NCBI GenBank assembly: GCA_900770845.1
Contig: CAAGLS010000115.1
Location: 1 to 13,447 of the forward strand
Direction: 5' to 3'
DNA from: an uncultured Prevotella sp.
GTDB lineage: Bacteria > Bacteroidota > Bacteroidia > Bacteroidales > Bacteroidaceae
DNA length: 13,447 bases
Shown here: positions 7,470-13,417 of the stretch, piece by piece
How the letters are laid out: the number at the start of each line of letters is the position of its first letter
Numbering within the stretch: the stretch's first letter is position 1
Notes under the pieces: model-generated
What the model saw: only the letters and a program-made list of their open reading frames with translations
Told to the model about the DNA's origin: nothing
The model's database searches: none
Made by a program: the position numbers and the translations under genes

Positions 7470-8426
7470 ATGCAATTGAAAACGAAAATAAAGACTATAT
7501 GTGTTTGTGCAATGATGACATTGGCATCATTCCCAAGCCATGCCCAAGACTTGTTGGCCCGCCAGGCCCCAGTAGACAAGCGGATGAAAGCCGTCGACAC
7601 GCTCTCATTGCGCCGCCTCATCGTGAAGGAAAACATGGAGAATCCCTCAGCCGACCTCTACGACGGCTGGGACAACAAATACGCACACCGCACAACCTCG
7701 CTGCCGGAAAACTACCGTATCGACTTGCGCGGTTTTTGTATGCCCACGCCAAGCCGCGTGGTGACGAGCAATTTCGGCTACCGCGCCCGCTGGGGACGCC
7801 AGCACAAGGGCTTGGACATCAAGGTCTACATCGGCGACACCATCCGCGCAGCCTTCTCAGGCAAGGTGCGCATCGTGCGCTATGAGGCCGGAGGCTACGG
7901 CAAATACGTGGTCATCCGCCACAACAATGGACTGGAGACCATCTACGGCCACCTGAGCAAGCAGCTGGTTGCCGAGAACGAGGAAGTGCGCGCCGGCGAG
8001 CCCATCGGCTTGGGCGGCAACACGGGCCGAAGCACAGGCTCACACCTCCACTTCGAGACGCGCCTTTGCGGCGTGGCGCTGAATCCGGCGCTGATGTTCG
8101 ACTTCCGCAACCAAGACGTCACGGGCGACTACTACGTCTTCCACCGCTCGTCTTACGAGTCTGAGAGCGAGGAGGCCACGCGTGAGCGCGGCATGGTCGA
8201 CAACGGCAGCTACACCGCCGACCAGGTGCGCGGCGGCAGCCATGCCAGCAACGCCTCCTCGGAGGGCTCAAGCCAAGTGGAGAAGCTCTACCACAAGGTT
8301 GCCGCCGGCGAGACGCTCACAAGCATCGCGCGCCGACGCAACGTCACGGTGGAGCAGATTTGCCGCCTCAACCACCTCTCGCCCAGCTCCAAAGTGCGTC
8401 CGGGCATGATTCTGCGCTACTCTTGA
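7470..8426 (+). CDS. Secreted M23 metallopeptidase with C-terminal LysM
   Basis: A 318-residue exported cell-wall hydrolase. Residues 1-25 form a signal peptide (KTKIK, a hydrophobic core, then SHA before Q26). The peptidase M23 (LytM/lysostaphin-like) domain is about 95-212 and has the zinc and catalytic residues in place: H112 and D116 in HKGLD, H161 in IYGHL, and H192/H194 in GSHLHFE. It should therefore cut peptidoglycan cross-links or peptide stems, unlike degenerate LytM regulators. A Ser/Gly-rich linker (about 228-270) leads to a LysM peptidoglycan-binding repeat at about 274-317 (YHKVAAGETLTSIARR to GMILRYS). The order catalytic domain then LysM is less usual than the reverse. The gene has its own promoter box at 7366 and a strong terminator at 8453, so it is probably monocistronic and acts in the periplasm during wall growth or division. 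Confidence 0.95.
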   Translation: MQLKTKIKTICVCAMMTLASFPSHAQDLLARQAPVDKRMKAVDTLSLRRLIVKENMENPSADLYDGWDNKYAHRTTSLPENYRIDLRGFCMPTPSRVVTSNFGYRARWGRQHKGLDIKVYIGDTIRAAFSGKVRIVRYEAGGYGKYVVIRHNNGLETIYGHLSKQLVAENEEVRAGEPIGLGGNTGRSTGSHLHFETRLCGVALNPALMFDFRNQDVTGDYYVFHRSSYESESEEATRERGMVDNGSYTADQVRGGSHASNASSEGSSQVEKLYHKVAAGETLTSIARRRNVTVEQICRLNHLSPSSKVRPGMILRYS

Positions 8427-8452
8427 TGGATAATACATGACAGATATATCCC

Positions 8453-8486
8453 AAGGACCTCTTCCCTCGCAGGAAGGGGTCCTTTT
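8453..8486 (+). terminator. Strong intrinsic terminator after the M23 gene
   Basis: AAGGACCTCTTCC (8453-8465) pairs with GGAAGGGGTCCTT (8472-8484) over 13 bp with a single G-U pair and a 6-nt loop. TTTT and then a T-rich CGTTTG follow. It lies 27 nt after the stop codon. Confidence 0.88.
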
Positions 8487-8561
8487 CGTTTGTGGCCCTC
8501 CGCCTGACGGCCACCCAACCTTTCTTGTTGCGGGAAAAGCCGCAGTCTATTTCCCCACGCC

Positions 8562-8593
8562 TTTGGCCGACTTGAATAAATTGATTATCTTTG
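8562..8593 (+). promoter_or_regulatory. Bacteroidetes promoter: TTTG-N20-TATCTTTG
   Basis: TTTG at 8562-8565 is 20 nt upstream of TATCTTTG at 8586-8593, a textbook -33/-7 pair for this phylum. Transcription would start near 8600, 18 nt before the hydrolase ATG at 8618, and probably covers the acetyltransferase gene too. Confidence 0.75.
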
Positions 8594-8617
8594 CATCCGA
8601 CAAAGAAAGATGAGACA

Positions 8618-9613
8618 ATGGAAAACCCTTACATAAAACAGTATCCCGACCTCATGGCGGGAAAGAAGATCATGTATGTCCACGGCTTTGGCTCCTCAGG
8701 CCAGACAGGCACCGTGAAGCGCATCCACGAGGTGCTGCCTGGCGCGGAGGTCTTTGCCGAGGACATGCCCCTCCACCCCGCCGAGGCCATGCAGCTGCTC
8801 CACAGGCTCTGCGACGAGCAGAAGCCCGACCTCATCATCGGCACGTCGATGGGCGGGATGTACACGGAGATGCTCTATGGCTACGACCGCATCTGCGTGA
8901 ACCCTGCCCTACAGATGGGCGAGACGATGCACGAGCACAACATGATGGGCAAGCAGGTGTGGCAGAACCCGCGCAAGGACGGCGAGAAGGAGTTCATCGT
9001 CACCAAGGCCCTCGTGAAGGAATACAAGGAAATCACCGAGCAGTGCTTCAGCGGTGTGACCGAAGAGGAGAAGCGGCGCGTGTTCGGACTCTTCGGCGAC
9101 AAGGATCCCATCGTGCACACTTTCGGCCTCTTCAGCCAGCACTATCCGCAGGCCATCCACTTCCACGGCGAGCACCGCATGGACGACCGCAGCTTCCTGC
9201 ATGGCGTGGTGCCGGTCATACGCTGGATCAGCGACCGCCAGGAGGGGCGCGAGCGTCCCATCGTCTACATCGACTCCTCCACCCTGCGCGACGAATACGG
9301 CCATCCCAAGTCGAGCCTCAACAAGGCTTTCGACATGCTCATCGAGCACTACCAGGTGTTTGTGGTCTGCCCCGCCCCCACCGAGGACCCACAGGCTATC
9401 GCCGGCTGGCAGGAATGGGTGAAGGAGACTTTCGCCGCCCCGGCGTGGAACCACGTGATATTCACCAACCAAAAGGCACAACTCTATGGCGACTACTTCA
9501 TCGACTGCCACCCCGACGCCAATTTCATGGGGACGGGCGTGGAGTTGGGAAGCGACGAAATGAAGACATGGGAAGACGTGATCGTGTTCTTCGAGAGATT
9601 GGGAGGACAATAG
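8618..9613 (+). CDS. YqiA/YcfP-like alpha/beta hydrolase fused to a degenerate HAD-like domain
   Basis: A 331-residue two-part protein. Residues 1-208 resemble the YqiA/YcfP esterase family: HGFGSSG (22-28) for the oxyanion region, nucleophile Ser77 in GTSMGG, an acid in FGDKDP (D161 or D163), and a His in GEHRMDD (H186). It likely hydrolyses small esters, and the natural substrate is unknown. Residues 212-331 resemble the C-terminal half of the NT5C-type 5'(3')-deoxyribonucleotidase (HAD) family: GDYFIDCHPDANF (291-303), then ELGSDEMKTWEDVIVFFE. The usual MDxDGxL start is replaced by YIDSSTL (218-224), so both catalytic aspartates appear lost and this half is probably a non-catalytic module. 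The start is the ATG at 8618. An in-frame TTG at 8591 lies inside the promoter box and is rejected. No signal peptide. The acetyltransferase gene follows after 63 nt. Confidence 0.85.
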   Translation: MENPYIKQYPDLMAGKKIMYVHGFGSSGQTGTVKRIHEVLPGAEVFAEDMPLHPAEAMQLLHRLCDEQKPDLIIGTSMGGMYTEMLYGYDRICVNPALQMGETMHEHNMMGKQVWQNPRKDGEKEFIVTKALVKEYKEITEQCFSGVTEEEKRRVFGLFGDKDPIVHTFGLFSQHYPQAIHFHGEHRMDDRSFLHGVVPVIRWISDRQEGRERPIVYIDSSTLRDEYGHPKSSLNKAFDMLIEHYQVFVVCPAPTEDPQAIAGWQEWVKETFAAPAWNHVIFTNQKAQLYGDYFIDCHPDANFMGTGVELGSDEMKTWEDVIVFFERLGGQ

Positions 9614-9676
9614 GAGCCACGCCATCGGCCGCAAGCCACCCCACACCCATCCATCCACAACAAAACAAAACGACTT

Positions 9677-10246
9677 ATGGCAACAGAATTTGAGAAAATG
9701 CGCTCGGAGCAGCTCTACGACTTCTCCGACCCGGAAATCAACCGAAGCCTGCTGCACGCCAAGGAGACCTGCCTCCTGCTCAACCAGCTCACCCTCACCT
9801 CGCCCCGCTATCGTGAGGTGCTGCGCGAGCTGGTGCCGGGCATCCCCGACTCGTCGAGCATCTGCCCGCCCTTCCACTGCGACCACGGCAACGGCATACG
9901 CATGGGCGAGAACTCGTTCATCAACTACAACTGCACCATCCTCGATGGCGCCTACGTCACCATAGGCCACGACGTGAAGATAGGACCCGACTGCCATATC
10001 CTCACTCCCCAGCACCCGAAGGACTATCTCGCCCGCCGCGGCACGCGGGAGACCTCATTTCCGGTGGAGATTGGCGACGACACGTGGCTCGGCGGCAACG
10101 TTACGGTGCTGCCGGGCGTGAGGATTGGCGCGCGCTGCATCATCGGCGCAGGCGCGGTGGTGGTCAACGACATTCCCGACGACAGCCTGGCCGTGGGCAA
10201 TCCCGCCGTGGTGAAGAAATCCCTAAAGGTCGGTTCTAAAAATTAG
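9677..10246 (+). CDS. Sugar O-acetyltransferase, maltose acetyltransferase type
   Basis: A 189-residue left-handed beta-helix (hexapeptide repeat) acyltransferase of the Maa/LacA/NodL group. It transfers acetyl from acetyl-CoA to a sugar hydroxyl, and the acceptor cannot be told. Residues about 5-58 are the helical maltose-acetyltransferase N-terminal domain (EFEKMRSEQLYDFSDPEI). The hexapeptide coils run about 72-180, with catalytic His113 in TPQHP, GDDTWLGGNVTVLPGVRIG (133-151), and the closing GNPAVVKK. It is cytoplasmic and trimeric in known relatives. The final residues VGSKN and the TAG stop are encoded inside the left inverted repeat of the element at 10228-10419, so the original C-terminus was probably replaced. 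The core fold is complete, so activity should survive. Likely read from the promoter at 8562 with the hydrolase gene. Confidence 0.93.
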   Translation: MATEFEKMRSEQLYDFSDPEINRSLLHAKETCLLLNQLTLTSPRYREVLRELVPGIPDSSSICPPFHCDHGNGIRMGENSFINYNCTILDGAYVTIGHDVKIGPDCHILTPQHPKDYLARRGTRETSFPVEIGDDTWLGGNVTVLPGVRIGARCIIGAGAVVVNDIPDDSLAVGNPAVVKKSLKVGSKN

Positions 10247-10419
10247 GTCGAGGCGTATTCTGCAAGCTATCGGAACTCAAAACGTAAGTTGAAGAGGGAG
10301 TGTAGCGGGCTACACGACCGATGAGACTTGACGTTTTGAGACCGATAGATGCAGAAGACGACCGAAACAACAAATATCCGTATCGGCTTGGTTTCTACAC
10401 CTAATTTTTAGAACCGGCC
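10228..10419. mobile_element. 192-bp folded element with terminal inverted repeats (MITE-like, unassigned)
   Basis: Ends: GGTCGGTTCTAAAAATTAGG (10228-10247) and CCTAATTTTTAGAACCGGCC (10400-10419) are inverted copies with one difference. Inside, four further blocks pair in order: GGTCG (10246) with CGACC (10359), TTCTGCA (10258) with TGCAGAA (10350), CTATCGG (10267) with CCGATAG (10342), and CTCAAAACGT (10276) with ACGTTTTGAG (10331). GTGTAG-CGGG-CTACAC (10300-10315) forms the apex. A side arm at 10364-10395 can form GAAAC/GTTTC around CCG-TAT-CGG. TAAA flanks both sides (10224-10227 and 10421-10424), a possible target duplication, with one extra T on the right. No protein frame is inside. It could be a miniature transposable element, a structured RNA, or a repeat with regulatory effect on the flanking genes. 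The inverted-repeat structure is certain, the mobile nature is inferred. Confidence 0.6.
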
Positions 10420-10435
10420 TTAAATGATAATGTAT

Positions 10436-10849
10436 ATGAGAATCCGACATTTCCTCGCGGCCTTGGTGGGAGCCATGGCCACACTCACAAGTTGCGAGGC
10501 ACAAGACAGCATCCCCACCCTGGCCCCCGCCCAGTTTGAGCAGCGCATGAAAGCCGACACCACGGCCGTGCTCATCGACGTGCGCACGGCCACGGAGTAT
10601 TCCGAAGGACACCTGCCGGGCGCCCGCAACATCGACTTTCTCGAACCGCAATCCTTTGAGGACAGCATTGCCGCCCTCGACTCCACACATACCTATTTTG
10701 TGTATTGCCGGAGCGGCAACCGCAGCCACAAGGCCGCAATGAGGATGGTGCGGCGCGGGCTTCGCGTGGTCGACATGGCGGGCGGCTTCCGAGCCTGGAC
10801 GGCGGCGGGAAAGGAGACCGTGGCCACCCAGCCCGCCCCGCGCCCATAG
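10436..10849 (+). CDS. Rhodanese-like domain lipoprotein
   Basis: A 137-residue exported protein with one rhodanese domain. The N-terminus MRIRHFLAALVGAMATLTSC is a lipoprotein signal with lipobox LTSC, so the mature protein starts at Cys20 and should be lipid-anchored in the periplasm or outer membrane. The rhodanese fold (about 31-130) has IDVRTATEYSEGHLPGA and the active-site loop YCRSGNRS, with Cys91 as the sulfur-carrying residue. The usual closing motif appears as DMAGGFRAW. It may move sulfane sulfur or act as a redox protein in the envelope; the partner is unknown. I chose the ATG at 10436 because it gives a standard n-region. ATGs at 10424 and 10430 would add MIMY or MY. The folded element ends a few bases upstream, so any promoter is in or beyond it. 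TAATTTTT (10402-10409) is a 7 of 8 match to the -7 box. Confidence 0.9.
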   Translation: MRIRHFLAALVGAMATLTSCEAQDSIPTLAPAQFEQRMKADTTAVLIDVRTATEYSEGHLPGARNIDFLEPQSFEDSIAALDSTHTYFVYCRSGNRSHKAAMRMVRRGLRVVDMAGGFRAWTAAGKETVATQPAPRP

Positions 10850-10865
10850 CCCACGGCGGCAAGCC

Positions 10866-11648
10866 TTAGGAGAGCCGCTCCTTGCGGTTCGGGTCGCGCA
10901 CGATGACGGAGCCGTTGGCCTGATGGGTGGCCAGCACCAGCACCTCGGCTATCTGCACATGCTCGGGGGCGTTGGCGGCGTAGAGGGCCACGTCGGCTAT
11001 GTCGGCGCCCATGAGCGGCTGTATGCCCTGGTACACATGGTCGGCGCGGGCCTCGTCGCCGTGGAAACGCACCACACTGAAGTTGGTCTCCACGAGTCCG
11101 GGCTTGATGGTGGTCACGCGCACTGCGGTGTCGGCCACGTCTATGCGCAGCCCGTCGCTGAGAATCTTCACGGCAGCCTTTGTGGCGCAATAGACGTTTC
11201 CTCCGGCGTAGGCGGCGTCACCGGCCACGCTGCCAATGTTGATGACATGGCCATGGTTGCGCTCCACCATGCCCGGCACGATGAGGCGCGTCATGGTGAG
11301 CAGTCCCTTGATGTTGGTGTCAATCATCGTGGCCCAGTCGTCCTCGTTGCCAGCGTATTCCTTGTCCAGCCCGAGGGCCAGCCCGGCGTTGTTGATGAGC
11401 ACGTCCACGCTGCGCCATTCCTCGGGCAGCGAGCCGATGGCTGTCTTCGAGGCCTCTCGGTCGCGCACGTCGAAGACGAGCGGAAGCACCTCCGCCCCCT
11501 CTTTCTCCAATTCCTCCTTCAGCATGTTCAGTTTCTCAGCGCGCCGCCCGGTGAGGATGAGCCGGTAGCCGTCGGCCGCGAACTTGCGTGCGCAAGCAGC
11601 TCCTATGCCACTTGTGGCGCCCGTTATCAATACCAGTTTTTTCTTCAT
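10866..11648 (-). CDS. ydfG: Short-chain dehydrogenase, YdfG type (3-hydroxy acid dehydrogenase)
   Basis: A 260-residue cytoplasmic NADP-dependent oxidoreductase. It has TGATSGIG (9-16) for dinucleotide binding, R35-R36 after the second strand favouring NADP, NNAG (86-89), and the catalytic S140, Y153 and K157 in the YCATK arrangement. Long stretches such as MIDTNIKG, PGMVERNHGH and YAGGNVY are close to Escherichia coli YdfG as I remember it. That enzyme oxidises serine, 3-hydroxy acids and malonic semialdehyde-type substrates, so a similar role is likely. The tail (VIVRDPNRKERLS) differs. The start is the ATG at 11648 (MKKKLVLITG). The frame stays open further upstream, but that part is made of the 45-bp tandem repeats and is not credible as protein. 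It converges on the rhodanese gene with only 16 nt between stops. A TAACTTTG box precedes it. Confidence 0.92.
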   Translation of the reverse strand: MKKKLVLITGATSGIGAACARKFAADGYRLILTGRRAEKLNMLKEELEKEGAEVLPLVFDVRDREASKTAIGSLPEEWRSVDVLINNAGLALGLDKEYAGNEDDWATMIDTNIKGLLTMTRLIVPGMVERNHGHVINIGSVAGDAAYAGGNVYCATKAAVKILSDGLRIDVADTAVRVTTIKPGLVETNFSVVRFHGDEARADHVYQGIQPLMGADIADVALYAANAPEHVQIAEVLVLATHQANGSVIVRDPNRKERLS

Positions 11649-11677
11649 TTTTATTGTTGTTGGTTGGTTTTCAGTTT

Positions 11678-11685
11678 CAAAGTTA
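11678..11685 (-). promoter_or_regulatory. -7 box upstream of the SDR gene
   Basis: On the minus strand TAACTTTG matches TAnnTTTG. The predicted start, near 11671, would give a leader of about 22 nt. No TTTG is found at 19-21 nt upstream, where the tandem repeats begin. Confidence 0.5.
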
Positions 11686-11702
11686 ATCAACATCGCCCCG
11701 TC

Positions 11703-11781
11703 GTCGGCCATGCATCGCCTCTTCGCAAGCCAAGCGCTGCCCCGCCTGTCGGCCATGCATCTCCCCTTTGCAAGCCAAGCG
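11703..11781. repeat. Two direct copies of a 34-bp repeat, 45-bp period
   Basis: Copies at 11703-11736 and 11748-11781 both begin GTCGGCCATGCATC and end GCAAGCCAAGCG. They differ at only a few bases in between (GCCTCTTC against TCCCCTTT). The 11-bp spacer CTGCCCCGCCT resembles the bases before the first copy. The repeats lie just upstream of the SDR promoter box, in the 11649-11893 gap, which otherwise holds only GC-rich sequence. Overlapping small hairpins at 11846-11858 and 11858-11871 follow, without a T run. Confidence 0.8.
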
Positions 11782-11893
11782 TCCCCTATCGTCGTTGTGC
11801 GTCAGGCTACAACCCGGCGCCGCCCCTCTTCGTCCGTCCGCCGTGCGCCCATCGGGCGGCGGCGAGCCGCCAAGGGCCGGTTTTCGGCTGGAG

Positions 11894-12862
11894 TCAAACG
11901 TAGTGCTCGTTGCCCTTGCGGCGGCACGACCATATCTCCAGCGAGTTGATCACGTTCTGCCACACGATGTAGCATCCCGGCCCCACCGTGGAGAGGGGGT
12001 TGAGATAGGCCGCGGCAATCCAAATGGCAAAGGCCGTGTTCTTCTGTCCCAAGGCCTGTCCGGCCTCAACGGTGTTGTGGCTGAAATGGCCAATGAAGCG
12101 GCCGGAGCCAAACTGGAAGAAGCAGAGCAGGAGCGACAGCAGGGCGACGAGCAGGATGAAGCCCGCCGAGGTGCCGGCATGGCAGATGTTCATCACCGTG
12201 GTGCCCGTGACGATGGTGAGCGACACGCCCCAGAGATAATAGCTCAGGTCCTTCACGCCCACGATGAAGCGGTGCAGACGATGGAAGAAGTGTTTCACGA
12301 TGTAGGCCAGAGCCATGGGAATGATCAGCACCAAACTCACGTCGGCAAGAATCTTCAGCAGGGCCTCGGTGAAAGAGCGGTCGCCGGAAGGCTCTATCAG
12401 GGGAAAACAGATGGGAATCAGTATGGCGGTGAGGAAGTTGCTCAGAAAGGTGTAGGTGGTCATCTCTTCCAGGCTGCCTCCCAATTTGGCGGTGACCACT
12501 GCGGCGGCGGCGGCGCAGGGGCCGATGATGCACGCCAGCACCGACTCCATGAGGATGAGCCACTCGCCACGCAAGCGGAACAACAGGATCACGCCCACGA
12601 CGAGAAACACGAACAACGCCTGCTGGAGCAGCACGCGCCAATGCCACCTCACGGGCAGGAGCTTGTGGAAGTCGATCTTGCAGAACGTGACGAAGAGGAT
12701 GCCAAACATGAATATCGGCATCACAGTGGGATTGTAGGGCGCATACCATTCGGCTATGGGAGCCAGCGAGGGCACGTTGGCAAAGATGAGATACACCACG
12801 GCGCCCGTCAGCATGGCAACAGGAAGGGTCCAGTTCTTGATCAACCTAACGATGGAGTTCAT
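11894..12862 (-). CDS. SBF-like (bile acid:sodium symporter family) membrane transporter
   Basis: A 322-residue integral membrane protein with about ten hydrophobic segments (near 14-30, 44-60, 79-95, 101-126, 137-154, 168-190, 208-226, 234-252, 273-288 and 293-309). The arrangement fits the SBF/BART superfamily. ESVLACIIGPCAAAAAVVTAKLGGS (106-130, in part) resembles the first crossover region with its small-residue run, and EAGQALGQKNTAFA (266-279) the second. The family contains sodium-coupled carriers of organic anions such as bile acids, pantoate and other carboxylates. The substrate here is unknown. The N-terminus is short and polar, and the basic RRKG near the C-terminus suggests an inside location. 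It has its own promoter at 12937-12967. The SDR gene is 245 nt downstream on the same strand with its own promoter box, so the two need not be co-regulated. Confidence 0.83.
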   Translation of the reverse strand: MNSIVRLIKNWTLPVAMLTGAVVYLIFANVPSLAPIAEWYAPYNPTVMPIFMFGILFVTFCKIDFHKLLPVRWHWRVLLQQALFVFLVVGVILLFRLRGEWLILMESVLACIIGPCAAAAAVVTAKLGGSLEEMTTYTFLSNFLTAILIPICFPLIEPSGDRSFTEALLKILADVSLVLIIPMALAYIVKHFFHRLHRFIVGVKDLSYYLWGVSLTIVTGTTVMNICHAGTSAGFILLVALLSLLLCFFQFGSGRFIGHFSHNTVEAGQALGQKNTAFAIWIAAAYLNPLSTVGPGCYIVWQNVINSLEIWSCRRKGNEHYV

Positions 12863-12891
12863 GTTCTTTACAACTGAATGTTATTTTAAGG

Positions 12892-12940
12892 TTTGCAGAA
12901 GAACGCGGGGGGCAGGACGACGCTTCTTCTCTTCTGCAAA
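12892..12940. repeat. 11-bp inverted repeat over the SBF promoter
   Basis: TTTGCAGAAGA (12892-12902) and TCTTCTGCAAA (12930-12940) are perfect inverted copies 27 nt apart. The right arm overlaps the -7 box of the SBF gene and the other lies in the leader. This could be a pair of operator half-sites or a leader hairpin. Confidence 0.65.
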
Positions 12941-12967
12941 ATTACGGCAATTAGCTGGAAAGGCAAA
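12937..12967 (-). promoter_or_regulatory. Bacteroidetes promoter: TTTG-N19-TAATTTTG
   Basis: On the minus strand TTTG (12967-12964) is 19 nt ahead of TAATTTTG (12944-12937), a full match to the phylum consensus. The start would be near 12930, giving a leader of about 68 nt to the SBF-like gene. Confidence 0.75.
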
Positions 12968-13161
12968 ATAAAAACCTAAGTTTTTTCCACCTGTCCGAAT
13001 GAATGCCTGCCGCTGCGCATGTTTATGGGGCGGGGGCTCTACGGGACGGCTTGCGCCAAGAAACCATCACCACGGGGGCAAGCAAGATGGAAACAGGGCT
13101 TGGCTCCACCAAAAGGCAAGGCTTTTCATGGGGGCCTTGAGGCGTTGCGCAACATCTGTGT

Positions 13162-13233
13162 CAGTTGTCACGATAGTCCGCGACAACTGTCACGATATTC
13201 TGTGACAACTGACACGGACTATCGTGACAATTG
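13162..13233. repeat. Nested dyad repeats, three related 20-bp units
   Basis: The outer arms CAGTTGTCACGATAGTCCG (13162-13180) and the inverted copy ending CGTGACAATTG (13215-13233) pair over 19 bp with one G-U. Inside, TGTCAC (13188-13193) pairs with GTGACA (13202-13207). The octamer GACAACTG occurs at 13182 and 13204 and inverted at 13162. The core TGTCACGATA appears three times, once inverted, so alternative hairpins compete. Confidence 0.8.
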
Positions 13234-13417
13234 CCACACAACCCAAGCAGGCGATTCGCTGTGGATGGCTTGCCAAGCAGAGGCCCACCCTAAAAAACTT
13301 GGGTGCACACAGCCTTGCGGCTTCCATTCCTGCAGGTGGAAGTTGGCGACAAAGCCATCCTCGCGCACGGCGCGCCTAACACGAGCTGGGACTTGGACGA
13401 AAAGAAATGGCGGCGGG

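Noticed and set aside
8591..8617. Upstream TTG start for the hydrolase
   Set aside because: The TTG is part of the TATCTTTG promoter box and would be upstream of the transcript start.
8909..10015. Long minus-strand frame opposite the hydrolase and acetyltransferase genes
   Set aside because: Both plus-strand genes are well supported, and the minus product has no recognisable domain.
10228..10419. Retron-type non-coding RNA or plain terminator
   Set aside because: No reverse transcriptase gene is nearby, there is no T run after a GC-rich stem at either end, and the structure is far larger than a terminator. The mobile or structured-repeat reading is kept instead.
11768..12877. Plus-strand frame opposite the SBF-like transporter
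   Set aside because: The translation is His/Gln/Glu-rich, while the minus strand gives a clean ten-segment membrane protein with its own promoter.
13162..13233. Possible CRISPR array
   Set aside because: The units are inverted as well as direct, there are only three, spacing is irregular, and no cas gene is present.
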